Assembly (NCBI GenBank): GCA_019455245.1
Contig: JACFMR010000018.1
Span: forward strand, 1-64,000
Direction of reading: 5' to 3'
DNA: 64,000 bases
Source of the DNA: Opitutaceae bacterium
Lineage (GTDB): Bacteria > Verrucomicrobiota > Verrucomicrobiia > Opitutales > Opitutaceae
Of the stretch, positions 8,353 through 17,081 are shown piece by piece. Below the pieces are notes generated by a model, which was not told where the DNA came from, made no database searches, and saw only the letters and a program-made list of their open reading frames with translations. Position 1 is the first letter of the stretch; each line of letters starts with the position of its first letter. Both the position numbers and the translations under genes were made by a program.

Positions 8353-8958
8353 GCGGACGGGCACGTCAAGCCGGGCGATGAAATGGAGCCGGCGCTCGAA
8401 CAGGAGGTTTAGCGGGAGCGGGTAGAGTCCCAGCCGGTCGCGCCAAACGCCGATCGTGAGGCCGAGTTCGGCAAATGCCCGGTGCCAGCGGTCCTTGGTC
8501 CAGTAATTGTAGGGCAGGACCACGCCGTGGCGCGCATTGCCCACCCAGTCCATCAGACGCAGCGTGGGCCCGGCGAACAGGCCCTCAGAGGCATGCTCCT
8601 TCAGCACGATGGACCGACGCGCGACCCGCGCGGCTTCGCGGAGCAGGTGGGCGGGATCAGGCGTGTGATGCAGGACGTCCACGAACATCACGCAGTCGAC
8701 GCTTTGGTCGGCCATGGGCAGCGTGTGGCCGTCAAACCAATCGACGGGCACATGGGTTTGCGGACGGATGAAAACATCGAGGCCACGCAGTTGCAGGTCG
8801 GGGCGCAGTGCAAGCACCCGCTTGGCGATGAGCCCGTCGCCGCAGCCGACATCCAGCACCGTCGCGTTCGTCGGCAGCACCTCAGCGAGATGCCGGCTCA
8901 GCACGCGCACGCGGCGCTGGAAAATGTGGCGACCGTGAATGGAATCGAGCAACGACAT
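8344..8958 (-). CDS. class I SAM-dependent methyltransferase
   Basis: A 204-residue methyltransferase. Motif I is VLDVGCGDG near residues 34-42, the acidic residue ending strand 2 is in GLDVFIRPQTH, and motif IV is VDCVMFVDVLHHT. The pattern matches Methyltransf_11-type enzymes that methylate small molecules or sugars. It is the last gene of the long minus-strand glycan run, 9 nt after the stop of the GT-C-like gene at 8968, which suggests it modifies a glycan or lipid carrier made there. The substrate is unknown. Confidence 0.85.
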   Translation of the reverse strand: MSLLDSIHGRHIFQRRVRVLSRHLAEVLPTNATVLDVGCGDGLIAKRVLALRPDLQLRGLDVFIRPQTHVPVDWFDGHTLPMADQSVDCVMFVDVLHHTPDPAHLLREAARVARRSIVLKEHASEGLFAGPTLRLMDWVGNARHGVVLPYNYWTKDRWHRAFAELGLTIGVWRDRLGLYPLPLNLLFERRLHFIARLDVPVRSV

Positions 8959-8967
8959 GGGCGGGGA

Positions 8968-11900
8968 TCAGTGGAGATTAAAGGCGCGTTGCAGGGCCTT
9001 GGCGCGTTCGATGTGCATGTATTCCAAGCCCGGTACCCGGACCGCGGGATCGTCGGTGGCCGGCGCGGCCATGAGCGCGCGCAATTCGCTGCCGCGCCAG
9101 CCGGTGAACGTGCGCAGTTCACCGGGCCAGCCGGCCAGGCAAATGATGGCCAAGATTGCAGCGATCGCCGCCGCCGCGCCACGCCGCAGACGGACGGCCG
9201 GCAGCCGGTGCAGCGCCTGTTCAAGGAGCAGGGCGGCAAAAGGCAGCGTCGCCAGCAGCGAGCTGTATTGGTAACGTGAACTCATTGCGGCCAGGAATCC
9301 GGTGTGATGCCGGCCGATGCCGATGAGCAGCGCGTTGCCGAGATCGTAGATGAGCAGCAGCCAAAGCACCTGCCGGGCGCGGCCCCGGGCGCAACGCAAT
9401 CCGCCGAGGAGCACGGCGAATTTGAGGCCGGCCAGCAGGATCAGCAGCAGCGGTTGCGCCGTGCCGTCACCCACGCAGGCGTAAAACGGGTTGAGCAGAA
9501 AATAGGAGGCGGCGAATTGGATGACGGCCGTCCACTGGCCGGCGAGGTGTTGGTGGTTGCCGCTCGCCGCCGTCATGATGACCAGCGTGACCGCGATGGA
9601 TGGCAGGAGGCAAAGCGCCGCCGCCGGCAGCCGGGCGCGCAGGCCTTGCCACTGTCGCGCCAACAGCAGGGGCAGGATAAACGCGGCCGCAAGCACGCCG
9701 CCGGTCAGCACTCCGCGCGAAAAGCTGCACGCACTCGCCGCGGCGAGCAGCAACAACGGCAGTATGGTTGACCAAGTCAGCCGGCCGGCAAGATGGCGCC
9801 GGCGCTCGAACCACCACAACGCTTGGAGCATGAAACCGGTGGCGAGCACGGCGGACCACTGCACGGTCCAGCCGAGGGTTTCGAGATTGGTCGGGGCGAG
9901 GGCAAACACGCCCGCGGACAAGGTGGTGACGAAGGGCGAAAAGCCCGCGCGCCGCAACCAGCGCACCAGCACGGCGGTGTTCACGGCGTGGGTCAGCCAC
10001 AGCAGCCAGAGCATCGCGAGGTAGCTCCCGCCGAAGCCCAGCGCGGCCCCGCCCCAAAGCAGTTTGAACAGCGGCACGAAGTTTTCCGCGAACGCCCGCA
10101 GGGTCCACGCGCCGAAGCCCATGGCCGCGAGTTGATCGAGCAGGAAGAAGCTGTCGCCAAACCAAAACAATTTCCGAAACTCACCCTGCCAGAGTAGGAA
10201 CGGCAGCAGGGCGACCACGCCCAGGCTCGACGGGAGCAGCAGGCGGGCGCGCCAGGTCTCCGGCGGGGCGGGCTTTTCGTCCGGCAAAGGAGCGGTACCC
10301 AAGACCGGCGTGCGGAAAAACTGCCGGCGATCGCGCCAGATCAGGCAGGCATCCCAGAACGCGGCGACAACGAAAACGAGCAACAACGGGTAGATCGGCG
10401 CGAAGGACGTGACGCTTTTGACGGGAAACGAAGTCGCCTCAATGGCGGCGTGAATAAGAATCGACGCGGCGCAAACGCCCGCGGCGGCAGCGGCGAGGGT
10501 GAGCGGATACGACCAGCGCCGACGCCAGCCGGCGAGCAACAGTCCGACGAACGAGAAGGCACCGGCCACACAGACCAAGCCCAGCAGGATGAAACGCAGC
10601 GATTTGCCGGTCTGGTGGAGGACGTTGGCTTTCCAGAGGTTGAGCACGTAGCGTTTGGCGCCGACGACATCGAGTTCGCCTTCCGGGGGCCGCAGTCGTT
10701 CGCGGGTAAGGTCGCGGAACAATTGCAGTTCTTCCGTTGAACCGGTGCTGGGGGGCGCGATCGCACCGAAATGACGGAAATGGGTGACGAAAGCGGTGAA
10801 GTCCACTGCGGCGTCCAGCAGACGCCCGGTGTCACCTTCGCCCCAGACGGGGGCGAACCCGCTGCGGGCCGGTCCGGCGGGGAGGCGCCCGTCATCACAG
10901 GCGGCATTGATCTCATCGGCCAGCCGGCGGTAAAACGCCAGGGCCTTCGCGGCGTCATCGGTGTGACCGGCATCGGAAACCGCTTCGCGCAAGGCCCACA
11001 TGAACCAACCGCCGCCGATCTGTTCCTCCTCGGCCGGGCGGCCGGTGAAAAAGCTGCCGTGCGAGGCCCAGGAGCGGGCCAGACCTTGATCGAACTCGGA
11101 TTGAATTTCCGCAAAGGCCGGACTCACCCGGGCCATGGCGGCGCGGGTCTCGCGGGGCACCGGCACGGAGGGAATTGGTTGGCCGACCTGTACGCGGCTC
11201 ATGGCGCCATAGGCATCGCGAAAGGCGGCGGCGCGGAACTCGCAGGTGCCGAACCAGCCGTAATGCGTGTAATTGAGCGCACTCACGGTGAACACCGGCA
11301 CGGCGGCGCAACCGGCGGCCAGTGCCAGTTGTACGGCCATGGTTCGTAGCTGTGGACGCGAGACGCGCCAAGCGCCCCAGAGGCAGGCGCCGGCGAGCAG
11401 CAGCACGCCGGGCATGATCCAGACGGTTTCCTCGCGGGTGAGATAAAAGAAACCGGAAGAGAAACCCAGCAGGAGCAGCCAGGGCAGGTTGGCGCGCAGG
11501 GATTTTTCCCGGCGCAGATACAGCGCGATCAAGCCCGCAAAAATTATCAGGGCCAGCGGCCCGTAAATGTGTTGGCGCAAGACCCGGCCCATACCCGGGG
11601 CGTCGAACGTCATGGGATTGCACAGGAGCAGCGCAAAGATGCAGAAACGCGCGGCGTGCGAGCGGATGGCGGGGAACAGTGCGCGGGTGAAGGCCAGGCA
11701 GCCGCCGGCGTAGAGGAGGTGTTGCGCAACAAACAGCGGGAGACCGATGAGGAACGCGGCGGCAATGAAGAGCGGATAGGCCGGGCCCTTGGCGAGGGTG
11801 AGCACGCTGTAAGGGCCGAGCCAATCGCCGCGGACGAGATGTTGGGCGAGTTCCAGGAAGAGCCGGTCGTCGAGCCCGGCACTGCCGATGGCGTAGACGC

Positions 11901-11988
11901 CCTGGCCGCGCGTGAACCAGATTTTTACGGCGATGAGCAGCAGGGTCGCCGCCAGCCAGATACGATGACGCAACGGATCGGTCGTCAT
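8968..11988 (-). CDS. double-length polytopic GT-C-like membrane protein
   Basis: A 1006-residue inner-membrane protein made of two polytopic halves. The first half starts with one membrane helix and an acidic pair (LDDRLFLELAQHL, near residue 40), the position of catalytic acids in GT-C transferases, then TLAKGPAYPLF. A soluble segment of about 190 residues (about 236-430, with GGWFMWALR and DEINAACDDGRLPAGP) follows. The second half begins near residue 575 with FWFGDSFFLLDQL and carries its own set of helices. Its first half is clearly paralogous to the gene at 13212. The family would use a polyprenyl-phosphate sugar donor on the periplasmic face. The ATG overlaps the GT2 gene stop by 4 nt (ATGA), giving tight coupling. 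The acceptor is unknown. Confidence 0.75.
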   Translation of the reverse strand: MTTDPLRHRIWLAATLLLIAVKIWFTRGQGVYAIGSAGLDDRLFLELAQHLVRGDWLGPYSVLTLAKGPAYPLFIAAAFLIGLPLFVAQHLLYAGGCLAFTRALFPAIRSHAARFCIFALLLCNPMTFDAPGMGRVLRQHIYGPLALIIFAGLIALYLRREKSLRANLPWLLLLGFSSGFFYLTREETVWIMPGVLLLAGACLWGAWRVSRPQLRTMAVQLALAAGCAAVPVFTVSALNYTHYGWFGTCEFRAAAFRDAYGAMSRVQVGQPIPSVPVPRETRAAMARVSPAFAEIQSEFDQGLARSWASHGSFFTGRPAEEEQIGGGWFMWALREAVSDAGHTDDAAKALAFYRRLADEINAACDDGRLPAGPARSGFAPVWGEGDTGRLLDAAVDFTAFVTHFRHFGAIAPPSTGSTEELQLFRDLTRERLRPPEGELDVVGAKRYVLNLWKANVLHQTGKSLRFILLGLVCVAGAFSFVGLLLAGWRRRWSYPLTLAAAAAGVCAASILIHAAIEATSFPVKSVTSFAPIYPLLLVFVVAAFWDACLIWRDRRQFFRTPVLGTAPLPDEKPAPPETWRARLLLPSSLGVVALLPFLLWQGEFRKLFWFGDSFFLLDQLAAMGFGAWTLRAFAENFVPLFKLLWGGAALGFGGSYLAMLWLLWLTHAVNTAVLVRWLRRAGFSPFVTTLSAGVFALAPTNLETLGWTVQWSAVLATGFMLQALWWFERRRHLAGRLTWSTILPLLLLAAASACSFSRGVLTGGVLAAAFILPLLLARQWQGLRARLPAAALCLLPSIAVTLVIMTAASGNHQHLAGQWTAVIQFAASYFLLNPFYACVGDGTAQPLLLILLAGLKFAVLLGGLRCARGRARQVLWLLLIYDLGNALLIGIGRHHTGFLAAMSSRYQYSSLLATLPFAALLLEQALHRLPAVRLRRGAAAAIAAILAIICLAGWPGELRTFTGWRGSELRALMAAPATDDPAVRVPGLEYMHIERAKALQRAFNLH

Positions 11989-13178
11989 GCCGGGTCCTGC
12001 CGCGTGTCGAGCCGCAGCACGCCGAGTAGGAAGCTCGTCAGAATCATCTGGCAGCCGAGCACCAGACAGAGCGCGCCGGGGATGACGAGCCGCAGCATTT
12101 CGCTGGGGCGCAAACCGCCGAAGCCCTGGCCGCCCCAAAACCAGACCGCATAAACCGACAGGCCGAGTCCGCCGAGCAGGAGGAGACTGCCGGCGATGAG
12201 GCCGGATTCCAAGGTCAGGTGACGGAACCAGCTGGCAAAGCCGGGCTCCGCCCGGCGCAACCCGGCGTGGATGGCGAAAAACTTGCTCAGCCCCGCGAAT
12301 GACACGGCTTGGAATCCGACCAGCACGGCGACGGCGGCAAACAGCAGCGTGTGCACGTCCAGCGTGACCTGACCGATGGCGACCGGTCCGCGCAGCAGGG
12401 CGCCGCCCACCACGAGGCCGGAGATCATCAGCAGCAGGCCGGGGTAGAGAAACAGCCAGCGCGGACTGAAAAGGAGCATGAAGCGCAGATGCCGCCAGCC
12501 GTCGCGCCAGGGCCGCAGGTGGGGCGGGCGGTCGCGTCCGTCCTTGCGCAAAACCGTCGGGACCTCCTCGACCCGCAGACCGAAGAGCACGGACTTGATG
12601 ACCATTTCGGAGGCCAGTTCCATGCCGGTGGTGCGCAGGTCCATCTTGCGGTAGGCCTCGGCGGAGAAGGCGCGCAGGCCGCAGTGAAAATCGCCGATCG
12701 GGGTTTTGAAAAACAGGCGGCCGATGAAGGAAAGCAGCGGATTGCCGATGTGGCGGTTTTTCCACGGCATGGCGCCGGGTTCAATGCCGCCAAGGAAGCG
12801 GTTGCCCATCACCAGATCGGCGCCGGCGCGCAGGCGTTCGACGAATCGCGGCAGGTGCGAAAAATCGTAGCTGCCGTCGGCATCGCCCATGAGAATGAAA
12901 CGGCCCCGGGCCGCGGCGATGCCGCCGCGCAGGGCGTTGCCGTAGCCCCTCGTGGCGATGGGCACCACCCGCGCGCCGGCGGCGGCGGCGATATCACGGG
13001 AGCCGTCGGTGGAGCCGTTGTCCGCCACCAGCACCTCGCCTTGGATGGCGTGCGCCTGCATGGCGGTCAGGGCTTCGCGCACACAACCCTCGATGGTCAG
13101 CGCCTCGTTGAGGCAGGGGATGACCAAGGTAAGTTCAAGCGTCGGAGTTGAGGCGGCGGACGTCACGAAGGGAAACAA
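11985..13178 (-). CDS. glycosyltransferase family 2, dolichol/polyprenyl-phosphate sugar synthase type
   Basis: A 397-residue GT2 enzyme with membrane-spanning C-terminus. The nucleotide-binding start LTLVIPCLNEA is near residue 17, VADNGSTDGS near 50, and the DXD-type motif GDADGSYDF near 97. The catalytic part ends near residue 235 and about four hydrophobic helices follow. This layout suits transfer of a sugar from a nucleotide donor to polyprenyl phosphate at the inner membrane, which would feed the flanking GT-C-like proteins. The open frame begins with TTG at 13178; an in-frame GTG at 13166 is equally plausible. The stop overlaps the next gene's ATG by 4 nt. Confidence 0.88.
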   Translation of the reverse strand: MFPFVTSAASTPTLELTLVIPCLNEALTIEGCVREALTAMQAHAIQGEVLVADNGSTDGSRDIAAAAGARVVPIATRGYGNALRGGIAAARGRFILMGDADGSYDFSHLPRFVERLRAGADLVMGNRFLGGIEPGAMPWKNRHIGNPLLSFIGRLFFKTPIGDFHCGLRAFSAEAYRKMDLRTTGMELASEMVIKSVLFGLRVEEVPTVLRKDGRDRPPHLRPWRDGWRHLRFMLLFSPRWLFLYPGLLLMISGLVVGGALLRGPVAIGQVTLDVHTLLFAAVAVLVGFQAVSFAGLSKFFAIHAGLRRAEPGFASWFRHLTLESGLIAGSLLLLGGLGLSVYAVWFWGGQGFGGLRPSEMLRLVIPGALCLVLGCQMILTSFLLGVLRLDTRQDPA

Positions 13179-13211
13179 TGGAACAGCGGCCGGCGTGGGG
13201 AAGCGTATAAT

Positions 13212-16200
13212 TCAGCGGGGTTCACGGGCATCAAAACGTCGGGCCGCGATGGCACCGGCGAACGAGCAAATGCCGATGACCAGCAACGCAAAGGGCAGGC
13301 TGGAGTGTTGCTCGAATTGAAGCTGCCGGGCGAGATTGGTGGCGAGTTCTGGCGTGTCGGCTGGAATCGGCGGGGCGACGGCGACCCACGCCTCGGTATC
13401 GACGCGACCGTCGTAGAGCACCAGCCGGACCAGCCGGCCGCGCACGGATTTCAAGTCCACCGGACAGAAGCCGAGACCGTCGAGATTGGGCGGCAGGCAT
13501 TCGATCTCGCGCTCCACGTGCTGGCCGTCGGTGGAGAGCAATTGCACCCGCAGGCCGTTGCCCACGCCGATGGGATAGCCGGCGTAGGGTATGATGAGCC
13601 AGTCCCGGGTGACGGTGAACGCACTGCTGAAAATCGTGCAGGTAAGCGCCGGACCGGCGGGGGCGGTGCCGTAGAGTCGGTTGCGCAGTTCCACCGGATT
13701 TACCGGGGCGGCGCCTTGGATGCGGTCGGACGGGAATCCCGTGTCTTGGGAAAACCGGAAGGTCATGCCCTGCAGGGCAGCGTCGCCTCCGAGCAGACGC
13801 GCCCAACGGACATCGCGATCGGTGAACACCGGTTGGGACCAGAACAACAGTCCGCCGAAGCTGGCGAGAGCGATGCCGGTTGAAAGGCGAAACAGCCAAC
13901 GGGGCGGCGCGGCGGAGAGTGCGGGTGGAGAGGAGGAGCCGCCGCGATAACGTATGACCAACAAACCGAGGCCCAAGCCGGCGGCGCCAAATCCCAGCAC
14001 CCACACCCAACGGTCCAGCAATCCCCGGGTGAGACGAACCGGTGCGGGGTCGGAGTTTTCCGGCAGAACCGAGGCGGGCAACAGGGCGCGGAAATCGGGC
14101 CGGTCGAGCAGGTCGGTGATGACCTCGGTGTTTTGGAAAAGGATCCAGCGGGTGCCGCCTTTTTCGAGCAGAGTGGCGTCACCGTGATGAAGGTAAGCCT
14201 GGACGGCGACCCGGCGAATATGGGCGTTGTCGGCGGCGTGTTGGTGAAAATAGCGCGCGTGTCCCTCGGTGGCGCGCTGGAACAATCCGCCACCGACGAG
14301 ACCGGTCCAGACCAAGACCAAGGCGATGAACGCGGTGCGCATTTTGCCGGGAAGCGGGCCCATGCGGACCAACGCCAAAGCGCCGGCCAGTGTGCCCACG
14401 AACAGCAGGTCGCCGTAGCGGGACACATAATCGCCGGTGTCACCGGCGCGGGCGAACGCCAGACCGGCAACTTGAATGAGATTGATGAGGCCCAGGGCGA
14501 AGATGATCCGGTCAACGGGAGCGGCGTTGCCGGTGCCTCGGAGTTTCAGCGCGTGCAACAGCCAGGGCAGGAGCAGAAGGCAGAGCGATCCCGGCAGCCC
14601 GCTGGGCCAGCTCAACAGGTGCAGCAGGGCGTGCGCGAAATCCATGCTGTTCGCCTTGGTCTGGGCAAAGGCATACCCCTGGTCGGAAACCAAATGCACC
14701 AGTGCCAGCATCAGCAGTCCGGCGGCGGCGATGATCGCGGGCACCAACCAGCCCTTGCGACCGGTTTGCCGGGTCCAGAACCAGGTTGCCACCACCGCGA
14801 GCGGCGCGATCCACATGCTGGCCAGAGTGAACAATCCTGCGACCCCCGCGGCCTGGGCCAGCCACCAGCGCCGGCTGCCGGGGGCGTGGCTGATCGAGTC
14901 GTGCACATGCCACCACAGGAACAACAGGGCGACGGGGAATTGGGATTGGAAACCCCAGGCGATGTTTTCCCAGGCATGGGGCAGGGCGCCGCCCAGCACG
15001 ATGATCGCGGTGACGAAACCGGCGGCCAACGGCGCGAACGAGCGCCAAAGCCAGCGCAACACGAGCCAGGCAAACAACGCATACAGGGTCGTGTTCACCG
15101 TCATCTGCAGCAGCGGATCCCAACGGCCGGCAACGGCCGTTTCGAGCCAGGCCAACAACCGGGTCCAGACGGGAATGTGTTCGAAATGGGGCAGAAAAAA
15201 CGCCCACGGCCGCAGGGTGCCTTCAAGCCATGGCAGGAGGATTTGCCGGGCCTCGACGATCCATTGGTCGTTGAAGGGCACGTCGCCACCAAAGAGGCGG
15301 ATCTCGCGCAGCCGCGCGGCCCAGATCATCACGGCGGCTCCGGCGGGCACGAGCCAACGCCAGCGCGAAGGCAACGCGCCGGCAGGTTTGGCCACGGCCG
15401 GCATGATGGCGCGGCCCCAGGCCGGGATGGCGTCCAGTGCGATCACGAAGAGCGCAAGCAGGTAGAGCGGATACGCGGAGGCCATGGCCCCGGGACTGAC
15501 ATTCCTGAAGGCGGTGACGGTGATCAGGATATTGGCCGCGAGGTAGGCGCAGACACTCGCGAGAAGCGCGCCGGCCAACCCGAGGAGAAATGAAATGCGG
15601 CGGCGCCAGACTGCTTCAACCACGCGCACAAGGCCCATCAGCAGAATGACGGGTCCGATCCAAGCAATCACGCCGGCGGTAAACCGGCCGGCCTTTTCGA
15701 GGGTGGTTACCTGCAGGCGGTGGAGCCGGGCCTGCTCCGGTGGAAACGGGTCGGGTGAACGCGGAGCGTAACTCAAGCGGGTGCCCGCGTAGTCCCGGAA
15801 CGGTTTGAGGTCGGCGTAATCGCCAAAACTGTCGGGCGACCAGGCGGTGAAGCCGCGAAATGCACCGAAATAGCCGAGGTATTCGAGCGTGGTTCGCCAG
15901 ATGGGTCCGATGTCGTCGCGGGTCAGGCGGGGAAAAAATCCGGAGCGCGGCGGCCGGGCCGGCAGACGACCGGCATCGCAGGCCGCGTTGATCTCGTCGG
16001 CGATTTTCTGATAGTTGCGCAGGGCGGTGGCCGCATCCGGAGCAAGGCCGGCGGCGGTGTGGGCATCGCGCAATGCCCACATGAACCAGCCGCCGCGAAT
16101 CTGTTTTTCCTCCACCGGAAACAGGCTCGGATCGAACCAACTGGCGCCGGCGCCTTCTTCGAATTCGTGACGCAGCCGCGCAAAGGTGGGGCTGACCTCG

Positions 16201-17081
16201 TAGGCGGCTTCGCGCATTTGCCGGGTAACGATAACGTGCGGCAACTCGGGACCAACCGCGATGCGGGTGAGGGCCCCATAGGCGTTTTTGAATTCCGGGG
16301 CGCGAAATTCAACGGTGCCAAACCAGCCGTAGTGGCGGTAATTGGCGTAGCTGAGCGCGAGCACGGGCAGGGCGCAGGCGGCGGCAAAAAAACCGCAGGC
16401 GACGGCCGGAGCACGCCAGCGCGACCGCCATTCCTTGCGCAGTGAAAACATCAGGCCCAACCAGAGCAGACCAATGGCGGGGAGGAGCCAGACGCTTTCC
16501 TCGCGGGTTAACCAGAACAACCCAAAGCACAATCCGGCGAGCGACGCGGGGAAAATTTGCCGGCGCCAGGACTCGCGCCGCCGGGTGCAGAGCATGATCA
16601 GCCCGGCGATGGTGAGCATGCCCAGCGGGGTGTAGATGTTTTGGCGCAGCAACCGCGTGAGATTGCTGGCGTCGTAGCTCATGGGGTTGAGCAGCAGCGC
16701 GGCGTAGAAGGCGAACCTCCAGCCGGCGGTGCGGAGCCAGGGTCGCAATGCGCCGGTCAATGCCACGCAGGCGCCGACGTACAGGAGCTGATGGGTGAAC
16801 AGGATAGGCAGGCCCAGCCAGAAATTACCCGCGATGAAGAAGGAATACGCCGGGCCTTTGGCCAGCGTGAACTGGTCGTAGGGTCCCAGCCAGCGGCCAT
16901 ACAGCAGATGCTCGGCGAGCAGCACGAAGAGTTTGTCGTCGTGGATGGCGCCGCCGATGGCATAGACGGTCTGGCCGAGGACCAGCCAGAGCTTGACGAC
17001 GGTGAGCAACACGGCGGCCCACAGCCACCAGCGGGTGGCGGAGGGGAGAAGGGACGCCGGCAGACCGGAAGGAGACGACAT
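13212..17081 (-). CDS. double-length polytopic GT-C-like membrane protein with periplasmic C-terminal domain
   Basis: A 1289-residue membrane protein. The first half matches the 8968 protein throughout: acidic pair in HDDKLFVLLAEHLL near residue 42, TLAKGPAYSFF, LTREESVWLLPA, and the soluble region with GGWFMWALR and DEINAACDAGRLPA. The second half is a different GT-C-like unit starting near residue 590 (GGDVPFNDQWIVEARQILLP, HFEHIPVWTRLL) followed by several helices. A periplasmic beta-rich segment (about 1110-1255, with DWLIIPYAGYP and RLVLYDGRVD) is held between the last two membrane helices. The ATG shares its first base with the TAA of the upstream gene (TAATG). Likely a fusion of two transferases or of a transferase and a partner. 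Confidence 0.75.
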   Translation of the reverse strand: MSSPSGLPASLLPSATRWWLWAAVLLTVVKLWLVLGQTVYAIGGAIHDDKLFVLLAEHLLYGRWLGPYDQFTLAKGPAYSFFIAGNFWLGLPILFTHQLLYVGACVALTGALRPWLRTAGWRFAFYAALLLNPMSYDASNLTRLLRQNIYTPLGMLTIAGLIMLCTRRRESWRRQIFPASLAGLCFGLFWLTREESVWLLPAIGLLWLGLMFSLRKEWRSRWRAPAVACGFFAAACALPVLALSYANYRHYGWFGTVEFRAPEFKNAYGALTRIAVGPELPHVIVTRQMREAAYEVSPTFARLRHEFEEGAGASWFDPSLFPVEEKQIRGGWFMWALRDAHTAAGLAPDAATALRNYQKIADEINAACDAGRLPARPPRSGFFPRLTRDDIGPIWRTTLEYLGYFGAFRGFTAWSPDSFGDYADLKPFRDYAGTRLSYAPRSPDPFPPEQARLHRLQVTTLEKAGRFTAGVIAWIGPVILLMGLVRVVEAVWRRRISFLLGLAGALLASVCAYLAANILITVTAFRNVSPGAMASAYPLYLLALFVIALDAIPAWGRAIMPAVAKPAGALPSRWRWLVPAGAAVMIWAARLREIRLFGGDVPFNDQWIVEARQILLPWLEGTLRPWAFFLPHFEHIPVWTRLLAWLETAVAGRWDPLLQMTVNTTLYALFAWLVLRWLWRSFAPLAAGFVTAIIVLGGALPHAWENIAWGFQSQFPVALLFLWWHVHDSISHAPGSRRWWLAQAAGVAGLFTLASMWIAPLAVVATWFWTRQTGRKGWLVPAIIAAAGLLMLALVHLVSDQGYAFAQTKANSMDFAHALLHLLSWPSGLPGSLCLLLLPWLLHALKLRGTGNAAPVDRIIFALGLINLIQVAGLAFARAGDTGDYVSRYGDLLFVGTLAGALALVRMGPLPGKMRTAFIALVLVWTGLVGGGLFQRATEGHARYFHQHAADNAHIRRVAVQAYLHHGDATLLEKGGTRWILFQNTEVITDLLDRPDFRALLPASVLPENSDPAPVRLTRGLLDRWVWVLGFGAAGLGLGLLVIRYRGGSSSPPALSAAPPRWLFRLSTGIALASFGGLLFWSQPVFTDRDVRWARLLGGDAALQGMTFRFSQDTGFPSDRIQGAAPVNPVELRNRLYGTAPAGPALTCTIFSSAFTVTRDWLIIPYAGYPIGVGNGLRVQLLSTDGQHVEREIECLPPNLDGLGFCPVDLKSVRGRLVRLVLYDGRVDTEAWVAVAPPIPADTPELATNLARQLQFEQHSSLPFALLVIGICSFAGAIAARRFDAREPR

